From NCBI GenBank assembly GCA_013433145.1, contig CM024188.1, positions 7,167,001-7,231,000 on the forward strand: a DNA stretch of 64,000 nucleotides, given 5' to 3'. Positions 22,001 through 34,412 of the stretch are shown piece after piece. This DNA is from Ascaris suum (taxonomy: Eukaryota > Nematoda > Chromadorea > Rhabditida > Ascarididae). Below the pieces are notes generated by a model. The model searched no databases and was not told the origin of the DNA. It saw nothing but the letters and a program-made list of their open reading frames with translations. The translations under genes were made by a program, and so were the position numbers. Each line of letters starts with the position of its first letter. Within the stretch, counting starts at the first letter, position 1.

Positions 22001-25000
22001 ATAATGAGCAGAATCGAAATTGTCGCCTTGAATTCCTGACGTTAACGTTGATGTGTAGTTTTTCGATCAAGAAGGAATAAAAATTGTGCACCTCTGAAGT
22101 TATCAACCATTGGGGGCGGAAGCTACAATTTAAATTTTCAGCATACTAATAAAAATGTAATTTTTAAAGAAATAACGACCGTTGTGAGCGCAACGCAAGA
22201 AAATCATCTCTAAACTGCATTCGTTAAAATTGTTCATTTTCAAATAAATCGTAAATGGTGCAATGAATTAAGCATTCTAATGGTGGTCGCCATTGATGTT
22301 ACTCTCAAAATCTCACAGTGACATTTATTTCGTATGATGCAGCCTAAGAGGTTGGTTGATAAGTGACGGCTGTGTGTAATTCGCACGGCTGATGAGTCAA
22401 ATTGGGTCACAGAGGTTTGCCAACATTCTATACGCTTTTAACATATTATCTTATTGTGCTAGAGAGTCGTATCATGAAATGGTTTCATTCATCAGTGCCA
22501 TGAGGATAACTTCAATGAAGAGATGGTAGGATGCTGAGAGCAGAACAGCTTTTTTAAGGACCTACACAAGCCCACCGTGTCGCATTGTTTCTTCCAGGGT
22601 CATTTCGCAGACTGCCGCAAGGGAACTCCGTAGACAGCAGAATGCATTGGATAGTAAGTTAACTGAATACAAACGTCCAAATAAATGGAATGAGATGTGA
22701 AGTTGTCGAGTCGAGAAGGGTATGGTAGGCGAATCGACAAGGTGATAATACTGATATCTCATTTTATATGCAAAGTCTCAGCATAGTTTTGTACCTTTCG
22801 CAAAGTATGCAAGCGATAATGAGTATTAATGAAGCTCGACGTTACCAGAAACAATCTCTTTAGAGATTATTAGCAAAAAACTAATTACTCATATAGCCGA
22901 CTTGAGGGAATTATTTGAACGCATATTGCAACCGGAAGCACCATTTTCTCGTATTCCAGCAGCATCATCTTAAAGCAATCATTCGCTTTTAAATGAGCTC
23001 GAAATTTGCACATTATTTTATGAGTATAAATTGCGGTTTTACATTTGTAAAGGATTATGGTTTTCTAGTGTTTTCATTTCAGTGCTCGCAAATCAAAAAT
23101 TTTTTCAAAAGATTTGCTTTCAAATAATTACATATCGTTTCAGGTGTTGCTCCTCCAAGCAAAAGAGGACTTGAGAATTAGTCAAAATTGCTGAAATACA
23201 TACCTGTATGGTTTCTGGCCTTGTTCGAATTTTTGTGATGGAATTCGATTTGAACTGAAGTTCGAAAATAAATGACGGTATACAGTAAACAATGACCGCT
23301 ATGACTAAATATAAAGTAGGCTATGTGCTGTAGAAAATATGTCCTTCACAAGAGCACTTACCGGCTTCGAAATTTGTAAACTTGCAGCAAATGCACTGCT
23401 CTGAAGCGTGCGTCTATGCCATCTATAACATGTTAGATGCAAGCTTATTTTGCGATTCGTGTCGCGCTAAGACGTCCTGCTTGAAATAAGGGTGGCTATA
23501 AAACGATTCGTCAAATTCATTGAAATCCCTTTTGAAATTACCCATTTTCCTCCTATCTAGAGAACGAGACAGTTTTCTTTCATCAGTTTATTGATTAGAA
23601 ATTATGCACTGTTTTGTTAAGTTTTATGACTTCCAGACGAGTTCGGCGGTCGTAGTTCGACTTGTTGAAGTTCCAGAAGCCTCATTAAGCTGGGCATTGC
23701 TGAGTGATGAAACTATTATGTTCCCCAAACTTTTTCACCAGTTTTGTTCCATAATGCGAGATTTTTCGACGGTTTGCCGGCATTCTCCTCAAATTTGTAT
23801 AAGGTTTTTGAACGATGTATTATGGTTGATCAATTGTGCGCTAAAGGTTATACGTAGAAAAGCATCTATCTATCAGTTATTTTTAGCTTCATTAGCAAAA
23901 TCACTCTATGAGCTTTCATGGTCGAAACTGATGCCGATCCAGAAACATTTGAAAGAGTTCTACCCATTGAATTATCTGTATGTGCATATTTTGCCCATAT
24001 CCGCAACTTGTATGCCTCTGCATGCTTCGTAGTTTTAAGCAGAAGCGTGAAAAGTTGTTGCGTTGCTGACAGTATCTCATGTCTATGGCTGAGTGCTTAA
24101 ACAAAATTTTAGCTCCATTGAGCACGCTCTCAGCTCTGAATTTTTGTTTCTCAGAACTTCAAGTGACATTTTTCTTGCTGAAGTTTGTTCTCGAAAGGTG
24201 AAAGCAGTATCTCATGAATTACGGCACCTGGTGCTATAAAAATCAAGTGCGAACGTAAAATTCACATCGTTTAATGAAGCTTTTGATAAGTCACCAATGA
24301 GAAGTAGAATAATTTTGCGAAAATTGGAGCTAAATAAGAAAGGAATTTTGGTCTTCACTTAGGAAGCTTTTGTTAAATTCAGAGAATGCACTCAAGGCTT
24401 GAAATTTGTGAGCTAAGAATTCGAATGCTGTCAAGAAACGAAAAGAGATTCTAGGGCAACTTAGCCATTTAGTGATTTGCACATGCGGAAATGAAATTTC
24501 TTCTAAAGGAAATTATGAGAACTATTTCGATAAAGAAGTAAACAGATTCCTCAAAACGGAATTCCAACGCAGATAATTCAATTTTTATCAAACATCTGCC
24601 CTCCTAATTATTGCATTCTCGTTCTAATGAATATTTTGCTCACTATGTGCTCTATGTTACCACGGACGAAACCCCACAAAAATAAAAGCGCCAACTAATT
24701 AGGGGCGAAATGCGACGAAAGCGGAAAAACATTCTTTCAAAGACGTAGACAAGAAGGATTTCAACACTCCTGATGGTAATGCCTCTGCGAGTTCCGAACA
24801 AGTTTTCAGAAAATTACATTATTCAACCACAAAAGTTCTTTTAAAAGTGTTCTCTTGTTGGTACCACATTCCTAAAAGCGCTATTTTCCATTATAGTGAC
24901 AGCCGATCGCATATGGTACCAAATATCCCTACTCGTATACAGGTGACACTTTTTGTTATTGCCTTGCTTACTAAGCACTCAAATACGTGATAGAGCAAAT

Positions 25001-26816
25001 CTAAAGTGTTGCTGTCAACAATATTCGAGCAGTCACTTTGAGTAGCTTTTATAAACGTTCAATGAGACAATAGTGAAGCAAATGAGATTGCTCTTTGCAT
25101 GCCTTCCAGTATCGATGAAATGATAGAGCAGCAATTGTCCACACCTGCATTGCATTAATTTACACCGCATGCCCGAGAAACCTGCAGTTAGCATTCCTTT
25201 GGGATCGAAAGATCTCAACCGATTTCAACAAAGCAATAGCTGCCCTGAGATCGAAGCAAATACTGTTAGATTTTGGATGAGTATTCAACACCAAAGAAAC
25301 TTGGAAGCCTGTCTGATAAGACCGTTGCAACTGATAGGGAGTGAGTATAAACGGAGCCTAATTGCAGCCTTTATTCGAAATCTTGAAATAGTCGTCAAAT
25401 CAACGGAACGGTTCAATTCTCGAGTTAATTTGTCAGTACATTTTTACAAGTTTTTTCTTAAGATAGATCAATAGTCGAGATTACTAAAATATACTTAGAA
25501 AATCTACATGTATTAATCATCGTATTTCGAGCCTGCAGAGCGTGCGCAACGTGTCGTTGCAAGAGTAATGACGATCACATAACTGTGAAAGTAGGCATGT
25601 TGCCGATTTCATAAAATAGCTGCCGCTTATCGAGTAGAAGTAAAGCACTTAAGTAGATGAAATCAACTGGCGTCATCTTCGGTTGCTTACGGAGGCATAC
25701 CTAATGTAGAGACGTTAAAAATGCTAACATCACAAATATGGAGCATTTGGAAGAGAAATTGCAGCTGCCGCTGTTATAAAAGATTAACAGTTTATTAGAT
25801 CAGATTAATCCCAATAATTTTTGCGTTTTCCTATACCAAAAGCCGGGAAGAAGATTTTGCGCTATTAGACTAATATCCAGTGGCGTATCTAAGGTAATGA
25901 GGGAATGGCATGTTACCTGGGCACCATACGAACGGAGAGCCATTGAAAGGAAGGGGTGCCATTATCGCAAACTTATCTAAAAGCTGGATGTTGAATACTT
26001 GGATAGAGGCGCAGTCTAAGTTCTTGCCACAAGGCACTTTTCTTTAAGTACTCTTTTGAGGGAAACGAGTCAGCTATAGAAATGCCCTCCATGGCTTTCC
26101 CCTAATAATTTCCTCTAAATGCTTCTTTCTTTTAAGTTGAGGCAACTCGATTGGGAAGGATAACCTATTATTTAAGTGCAATTTGTAAACTGATCAATGA
26201 TACACCACGGTCACTTGAAATGCGATTTAGAAAAAGCTGCAACGTTTGAAAACCGGTAACCAGTTACAGTTATTCTTGGAAGAAAAAACCGCGCCAACAT
26301 TGCAATACTACTCAAAGTGTGATGCTAAAGAAATGACTTAATCAATTAAAGCAACCTTCAAAAGTGCCGCTGGTACTCAAGGCAGGTCTCATATTCTCCG
26401 ACTTCTACAGCAACACCGCTGGGAAATTTTTTTCATAGTAGAACACCTTGGTCACTATGATGCACACATAAATGAAATTTAAGGGGAAATAAACCTATGA
26501 GTGCAGGCGTTTGAAAAGAACACCCAGTAGAGCAACCGGAAGTAATACGTAGAAATTAATGCAGGCTATTTGGAAATTTAGTTCATGGTCATGAAGCTTC
26601 GGTTCATGATAGCAGTATTATTCACGTTCGAACACAATTTTCCACATCAGCATTGATGAAGAATAGGAGATTGGCCCGCAGGGTTCGTAACGTCTGTCGA
26701 AGATCTCATTTTGAAAGAGAGGATTTGTCATCATTTGTCAATAATTTTAAAAATAAGCACCCGTTGAGAATGTGAACGAGCCAAGCAGTAGTGCAAAGCT
26801 ATTTCGAGATTTCGCT

Positions 26817-26890
26817 CGTTTATTCGCCATATTTATGAGAATGAATCACTACCACGAGCGATTCACTCTCATAAATATGGCGAATAAACG
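26817..26890. repeat. Long hairpin: 31-bp inverted repeat, 12-bp loop
   Basis: Arms 26817-26847 and 26860-26890 are complementary with a single mismatch, around a 12-base loop. The flanks do not continue the pairing well. It could be a short inverted duplication, the core of a small foldback element, or a structured RNA; no terminal repeats or target duplication were seen. Confidence 0.9.
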
Positions 26891-29800
26891 CGATGAAATG
26901 TCATATCTGTAACGAATATCAAAGCAGTGCATACATATGAAAGGTATCTCAGCTACTGAGGCACTTTAAAGTTGTTGTTTATTATTCACAGAGTTTTGTT
27001 CGATGAATAGTTCACGTAACAGTTGCTCAGGCAAACTGGAACAATTCATAAAATATTCAAGCTAAAGTGACGCAAACCTCCTGCATACGTACAGGAAGGG
27101 AGAAAAAGAAAGAGAGAAGAGAGGAGAGTGGGAGAGAGACAGAAAGAAAATTAGAATCTCTTCTTCTCTTAGTTGCTTTCCAAGTTTAACTGTATTATTA
27201 TGGCAGGGCAATGGGATGTGCCAAGAAGTTGTACACCATCAAACTATCACACGAATGATACAGATAAACAACCCTTATGAGCTCTGAACTACAACTAAAT
27301 CTTGAGACGAAGAAAAACGTGCCAATGATTGGAAAACTAAATCGGACTACATATAAAGCACTGTTGCTCTTATCCAAGGCAGCTTACTCAGACTGATCTA
27401 TTACACAAATATACGTTTGTTATTAATTATCATTTTAAATTAAATTAGCCAAATATGAAATAGACAATAAATGATCAGTAAAAAATGTCAACTGTGAATG
27501 AACACTAAAACAAAGCAATCAGATTGTACAAGTACGTTGCAATGAGTAACTCACTGCATACGTTAGGCGTTGAAAGATTACGGTTGAGATGTGCAGTGTG
27601 CACCGAAGATCCAATCCAAGACATCTACTTGTGACCTAACACTGCAGTCATTTACTCGTATGGTCGATTCTGTTTTACTGCTATGTCAGTGATCGAGTTG
27701 TGTGATCTTATGCTACCTCAGGCGATATCTGGAGCCTATATAAGTCGTGTTTCGGTTCGTTTGGACGTCTTTTTTCTACTCGTGTTTGAGGGCAATGATG
27801 GTCCACGATAAACTACTTCTGTCTCGCTTATGCTCTTGCATATCGGCATCGACAAACAGTCATCGGCCCTTCCCTCTGCCTACATTCGGTCCTCCTCACG
27901 CCACCATTGCTAGTCACAACATTTACATAATTTAGCACAGCCTAAAAAATAAAATGGAGGCTGCAAATGGTAATTCATATGGAGATCGTTGATAATGCAC
28001 ATTTCCAGCACTCAAAAAAATTGATTTTGATGATTTTGGTATCTGGCTAATCGGCGAGCGCTGTCTACTGAGCTGCTTGAGAAATTGCCACATGAGTCAA
28101 GCAAGGACTTATCGACGTACTCCGGAAATATTATTCATGCCAAAAAACAAAAAGCCCTTATGCATAACACTTGGAGCAGAGATTTGAAGTCCACATCTGT
28201 GAATGACAACTTTTTAAGGCACATAAGGAAGGCCTAAGAATTTCTGAAATTTGTCACTGCTTGTCAATAACTTGATGTATCCGGCTGTCTGAGAGTTTCT
28301 TGGAAGGGCGGACAATGTGGAGCGGGCGCCTTCTATGAGCTAGAGAAAACAAAAGGAGAAAAACCGCGTAATTTCACAATTGCTTCAAAAATAAGTGCGG
28401 AGAAAATCATATCAAGGTCTAAGTAAGATCGCTTGAACTTGAGAGATTCAAATCGTAATAAAGAAAGCCTGCTGGAATAAATCAGAAAACTGCCTCTAAA
28501 TAGGGAGAATTTCTTAGTGAGCTTGCGCTGTACCTTCTTGTTTAGATGAACAGGTTGGACGTCAGTTGAATCCACAGAAATGCATCGTATTCAATGAGAG
28601 ATCACATTCAAACTTTGAATGGTTGAGTACTCTTTCAGACTGCTGGTACTAAACGCACTTTGAGTCATGTTGGATCTCCGACACGCTTTAGAAGCCACTT
28701 TTCTATACGCGATTTGAATCTGACAATAATGTTCCCAAATCACCCATTAAATTTTCTTGAACTAATCTCTCTAAGACGCAGTTGATTATGAGGGTTATAA
28801 CGATTTAAGAAGGCGCCATCAAATCGAAGTTTCTCCTGAGGTTAGTAGAGGCTATAATCACGTATCTTTCAGTCATTCTCCATCGTTCAAAAAGCGCATC
28901 TTCTCTCGTAGTACTGTGTCTTTGAATGAATTTTCAGAACAGAACTTTGCTAGAAAATGCCTTCATCAATCGAAAAATCGAGGTTTCAGACCTTCTTTTC
29001 GGTTAAGGAACATCTCATGGTTTTTGCTTCTCTTGACTTTTTCCCCAATCAATACTTGTGCATGACACACATGATTGGCTCGAACATGGTTTGAAGATCT
29101 TGGGCACAGAAATTTGTGTTAAACATACCGAACTTCTAAAGATATACGAGTTGCGGTTAAAAAGTATTGTAGAGGCGCAGATGCAAAGGATTTGTATGGT
29201 GCTAAAGGGAATTTCTTATGGGACGGAAGTCGATCCACCATAGTAGACAGTTTCCAGAACATGCGAAACGCCTGAAAGGAAGAGTATTTTATTTGGTCTG
29301 GCATCGAAACGATTGTTGACAAAAAACCTATTCACACTGCTGGCCACACTTCAAGTGGTTTACTTAAACCGATGTTGCCACTAAAAGTGATGATGAAACG
29401 AATTTAATCTCACTTTTGGTGCTTTCATTCCGTTGCATTCGAATACGGCAGAAATTGGTGGTCGAATCTTACACCCTTCGAAACTTCTTGTTCCAGCTTT
29501 GCTGAAATCTTATGGCAGCTGGAATTAATACAACTCAAACTTTTGTTCATATAACAAGCATATGGACATGCGGCAAAGCCTTTCATAGAGGAAAGAGCTT
29601 TACCCATTTGCGAGAAATTGGCCAAGTTCCCGAGCTGCTAAATTTGGAAATTAGAAAATGTTGAAGAAGTGGGGATCCCAAATATGCTTACTGACACCTC
29701 TGCGCCATCCGTGAGCACTCTTCAACCACCACATACTACGATCAATTTTCTAGTGGGCATTTTATACCAGAGATGTTTGTGCCCTAAATCGACTAGACGT

Positions 29801-30302
29801 GATCGTCAATTAGCATCACATTCAAATTAAATCCGCTCGTCGTTTGTTGTAGGAAAATCCCTTATGCATCACTGATCAGTCCTCAGTCTCCTTAAAAAAT
29901 CTCGAAGAACCTTTCATTCAAATGGTATATAGAAGAATTGCCTCTGTAGCGTGTTGGAAGTTCAACATAATTCTACTAAGAACCTTCAGTGTTAGCAGTC
30001 TGAAAGTCCTTGCTCAACTAATCAAAGCTTAAGGGTAACGTCCGTTTGACTGCCGTCCATTTGTGCGGAACGCTGCTGCTCGATGATGAAAGTGGTCGAG
30101 CTATTAATACTGGCAGTTATCGTTTCCCTATTTCGAGCAGATGATATCTTTGTCGAAGGAGGTCCATATCACGCAAAAAGATATTGTAACTCGAATTCCA
30201 TAACGAGTTTCTCAACAAGACCACTAATCTCGTTCCTACTGCCGTTACTGTAATACATTGACCGCTTTGTTGTCTGATATGTATGAGTATTCTCCGCATT
30301 CC

Positions 30303-30900
30303 GACTGCAATTGCATCGATGTTGATAGTGCCATCATGAAGAACATATTCGACGAAATTGACGTGAACATAACCCTGCAAGAAGTGCTCTCGTGGATAGG
30401 GATAAGCAAGAAATGCATTCTTAAAAGGAGTCGGTAACATCAGTGGTCAACTATCGCAGCATTAGTCTAGAGCTTTAAGGCTTCAACGTGCTAGCAATTG
30501 TCTTCCTAGACCTTTTCTCGAACACGTGCTCAGCAAAATTCTAATCAGCCTCGTTCATTTTGACTTTTAATCTGGCCAATCAACTGCGCTCCAACTGATT
30601 TCATCTTTTGGAGAGTGGAACGCCTTTATGAATGGTAGAATACATACTGAATTATATGCCTTTGCATAGATTATATCATATGCCTTTGCATAGATTATGC
30701 AAAGGCATATGATATCGCCCCTGAAATAAGTAAAGAAAAACCGGAATCAACGTTGAAGCAGACTGGAGGGTCTCCTACTAAGAAGACTTCTGGACCAAGT
30801 GGGAGAATCCCTATCAAAGACGTGCAATGTGACCAGCGCCGAACCTCAAGTGAGCTCTTTGGAGGCTCTTTCATTCATAATAAATATTAACGACGTCGTA
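30303..30900 (+). pseudogene. Degenerate non-LTR retrotransposon, reverse transcriptase relic
   Basis: Fragments of a LINE-type (CR1/jockey-like) reverse transcriptase can be read in order on the plus strand but in shifting frames. A pre-RT segment (NIFDEIDVNITLQEVL, from 30303) is followed by VVNYRSISLEL (about 30443), which matches the NYRPISL block. Next come SGQSTALQLISSFGEWNAF (30571), matching GRSTTLQL...W, then DYAKAYDIAP (30693), matching D(F/Y)xKAFD with the first catalytic Asp, and EPQVSSLEALSFIININDVV (30841), matching GVPQGSVLGPLLFxxYIND. Blocks lie in at least three frames with stops between, and no YADD box was found downstream. It is an old inactive copy. A minus-strand open frame at 30117-30440 is its antisense shadow. 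The upstream endonuclease part and both ends were not located. Confidence 0.8.
30673..30715. repeat. Perfect hairpin (19-bp arms, 5-bp loop) inside the RT relic
   Basis: Arms 30673-30691 and 30697-30715 are perfectly complementary around a 5-base loop. The left arm lies in a two-copy 21-bp direct repeat (30654-30674 and 30678-30698), so the same sequence appears twice direct and once inverted within about 60 bp, right at the DYAKAYD motif of the relic. Confidence 0.93.
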
Positions 30901-30999
30901 ATGATCCTATACACATAAACTATTGATTAATAATTGCAAAATTTGTAAACCACTTCTAAACATCGTTGATGAGAAGGTAGGAAGCGACTGTTCGCGGCT

Positions 31000-33380
31000 C
31001 ATAGATTTCTAGCACGAACCCTGCGACAACCATCACCAGTTGCACAGTTGATCACAAAGAGTAGTGACAATTTAGATAGGCTGCAATATTTTATTGAAAT
31101 TTACTCAATTTCATATTTTCAATGAGGATATGCGCCGCCTCACAGTTTATTTCAACGAACGAAATAGCACCTCATGCTGCTAAGCTTGTCCTAGACAACG
31201 ATGCGTATATTTAGAGTGGTGGATCGTTTAACTTCAAGTGGCACCTACCGTATAATAGCTACAGATAAGCGTTCATCCGACCCCGAATAAACTATTTTGT
31301 CGGAGAGGTGATTTAATTAATAAAGGTTCTCCTCAATAATTAGTTCGACACGAATGATCCTCCAGTTGACCAGTTAGCGAGCATTAAGCACACCAACCGT
31401 TTTTCATGAATGACGTGCATTTTCAGCGCCACTTCGCAAACGTCGACGCAAGCCTGGGAGAGCAGCACTTTCACCAAACCCCTGTCGTGAAATTCCAGGT
31501 AAACTTCGCTGTGTAGATCCCTTTACCTGTGTTTCGTTTCAAGAATGAGATGCCGGCGTGCTTCGAAAGCTTGGTCCCTTCTTGAATAATAACTAGCTGG
31601 ATGTGCTGCTGGGAAGTTCACCAATATTTCACTCATGCAAACCCGTTTTGAAGTATTTCTCATTGTTGCGGTTAAATCCAAGCTGGATCTGCATCCACAT
31701 ATCGTCGAGGGCCTCTATTCGAGGTTATGCGGCAACTACGAGATGAATAGATGAGAAAATCAGATCTACTGCACAGAAGAAAAGCTTATCAAAGATTTGA
31801 TAAGATCTTTTGATTTTGACATCGTGAGAAATCTAAGACTTGTGTTAAAAATTTTCGCCACTGGGATCAAATAGAAACGCCCGCCTACCGCTGCTTTGAG
31901 GGAATTGAAGAATATCGTACATTATGAGGAAATGCTTAAGGAACTACCAAAAATTCATGTGGATGATAATGATGGTAGCATAGGGAGATGAGGAACGGGC
32001 TGGGGGAGGACACGGGAAGGAGGAAGAGGGGTGGGGGCACAAGGACGCGTCGGATGACGAACCTTCTACGAACTGCGCCTCCGTGATGCTATCGATTTTG
32101 CTGTTAGTCGCTAAGCAATGTGCACCTCGGTAAGCAATTCAATGTCGCCCATCAATATCAATTTATGCTCCTATTTACTCACGGATGAAGCCCACTGGTG
32201 AAGGTAAAGAACGATCCAGTAGTGAAATGCTTCCGGCGACAAGAATTTCTAATTGAGATCGTTAAAATTTATTTCCTTAGGTTCACATTGCATATGGAGA
32301 GAGACAGAGGCACAGGAAGAGAGCGGGAGGGACAGCGAAAGAGGAAGCTGACATGTGTGGCCGTATGCAGATGGGGTTTCGATTAGGGAGGCAGCATGCG
32401 ACGAGACTAGGCGCCAGCTGCCGCACCCATTACGCAAGCAAGCGCTTCTTGTGATGGTCTATAACCCCATAGAGGCTCGTCGCTTCTAGGCACTTTCCAC
32501 GATCGCGTCAGCTTCTCGTTGCCTTACATATTTGGCGTCCTGTCAACAATTCACATGCTCGTTTACAATATAAAATTAATGCAAAATAAACGTTGTAAAT
32601 GTCGTCAATACCTGAGCGCTGCATTTGTTCATGCGTGCAACGCTTCTGTGTCGTTCGTTCTTCCTTCGTACACCCTTCTTTCTATTGAGTGTGTCCCACC
32701 TCTTCTCGTTAAATACGGCTGTGGTCTACTGAAGTGGCATTTGTCAAATGCTGTCTGTCTTAACGAAGTGTAACTGACGATGTGGTTTTCTATAACAAAA
32801 GGGCAACTTCCTTCCCAGCAGCTCCCAAGGGAGCTGAATTATGGCTGCTGCTGGTGGATGTAGGCTTTTGCATGAACATGTTGGCTGCTTCCTTCAATAA
32901 TGAAACGTTTCTCTGCACTCTTTTACAAACATAAACAAAAATATCATTACGAGGACAGGAGTGCGGAATGTCGATGGAAGTATTCGCCCATTCCGTCAAA
33001 GAAACGAGATTTAAACAATGAAATCACTGAATATTTTTAAACAAAGCAGACTAGATAATGTTTTCACTCTTAGGAAGGGACGGTTTCAAGTTGACGGCAT
33101 TTGTTTTCCTATTTGTCGACAGTTCGATCAGTGCAAGCATCACGGTCTTACATGCTTTTTGAGGGTACTTGGAAAATATTACTCAATCAACAGAATTCGA
33201 AAAATGAAGGCAAGGATCATTAATTTTCTACACTAAATTCACTTCATATCGGATTACTCTATAATAAAAGAATTTATTAGACGAGTCTTCGCGTTTTTTC
33301 TTTGTTAGGCTGCTAGCCATGCGATAAACAGTTCTGTGAGCAAAAGTAGGTGATATAAGCAATAATAGCCAGTTAAAACT
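31000..33380. other. Non-coding stretch after the RT relic
   Basis: No gene supported. The first part, to roughly 31,800, may be further degraded retroelement sequence but I could not match specific motifs. A G-rich purine stretch lies at about 31,985-32,045 and an AG-rich one at about 32,295-32,350. Confidence 0.4.
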
Positions 33381-33391
33381 TCTGCATCAAT

Positions 33392-33441
33392 AGATTCCTT
33401 CCGCTTCTGCAATATCTTTAATGCAGAAGCGGAAGGAATCT
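33392..33441. repeat. Perfect hairpin (20-bp arms, 10-bp loop)
   Basis: Arms 33392-33411 and 33422-33441 are perfectly complementary with a 10-base AT-rich loop. Stands alone; no coding context. The arm length is in the range of a microRNA stem, but the loop-proximal perfection and lack of bulges fit an inverted duplication at least as well. Confidence 0.92.
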
Positions 33442-33702
33442 AAAGCGATAATATTCATTCTTTCGCTTATCTCATAAAAAAATCGCACGACTTTCCACGT
33501 AAAGATTTTATTTGATTCTTGCTCGAAGGATATCCATAACAGGAGCCATTTAATGCAAAGAAATTCTCCACATTAAGGTATTTCACTTACTCGACGGATA
33601 GGGTGCATTTGTTAGAAGCTTATCCACCACGATAGAATTAGGAGTTGGGCAAGGAAAGAAAGGAGGAAAAAAACATGCTTTTTTTATAAAATTTATGATA
33701 AC

Positions 33703-33870
<168 letters not shown>

Positions 33871-34084
33871 GGACTCTCCATTACTGTATATTAATTCAGT
33901 TGTTCCTGTAATCATTTTTACTCAATGGTTTACCATCTCACCTACTATTATATTTTAATAACACCTTGTATAAACTATAGTTAGTTCGACATGTTTTGTT
34001 TAAGCAATTACAATTATTACAAACGTCATTAGGTACACTTTCATATGCTTTCCGACTAGAGATTACTCGGCAACTTCCGAGGTC

Positions 34085-34277
<193 letters not shown>

Positions 34278-34350
34278 GTTTAAATATTTTGCAAAAGACT
34301 GTTTGCGTTTCTTATGCCCTTTTCTTTTTCTTTTCAAAAAAACATCAGAA

Positions 34351-34412
34351 ATGGAAAAATAGGTGTTCAAATATGACTCTAAGCGATTGTGAAGTACTTA
34401 GTTCAGCAGATA
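34351..34412 (+). repeat. 62-bp repeat unit, copy 2
   Basis: Same orientation as copy 1 with about 87 % identity, ending TTCAGCAGATA. Here the repeat is not followed by a TA array but by AACATAAAGC, so the array next to copy 1 either expanded there or was lost here. Confidence 0.85.

Larger units (their letters stand above)
10091..28900. other. Sparse non-coding region between the two genes (western part)
   Basis: About 19 kb with only short open frames on both strands, none with recognisable domains or convincing splice partners. It should contain the missing 5' exon(s) of lge-1 on the minus strand, but I could not identify them. Features inside worth recording are listed separately: a probable dispersed repeat near 15 kb, three G/C homopolymer tracts and a hairpin at 26.8 kb. 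Purine-rich stretches occur at about 12,990-13,070. Confidence 0.5.

Noticed and set aside
22389..22396. CTGATGAG resembling a hammerhead ribozyme core
   Set aside because: The required GAAA box and flanking stems are absent.
23604..24032. 142-codon plus-strand open frame
   Set aside because: A length close to the longest expected by chance in this much sequence; no motif, no splice partner.
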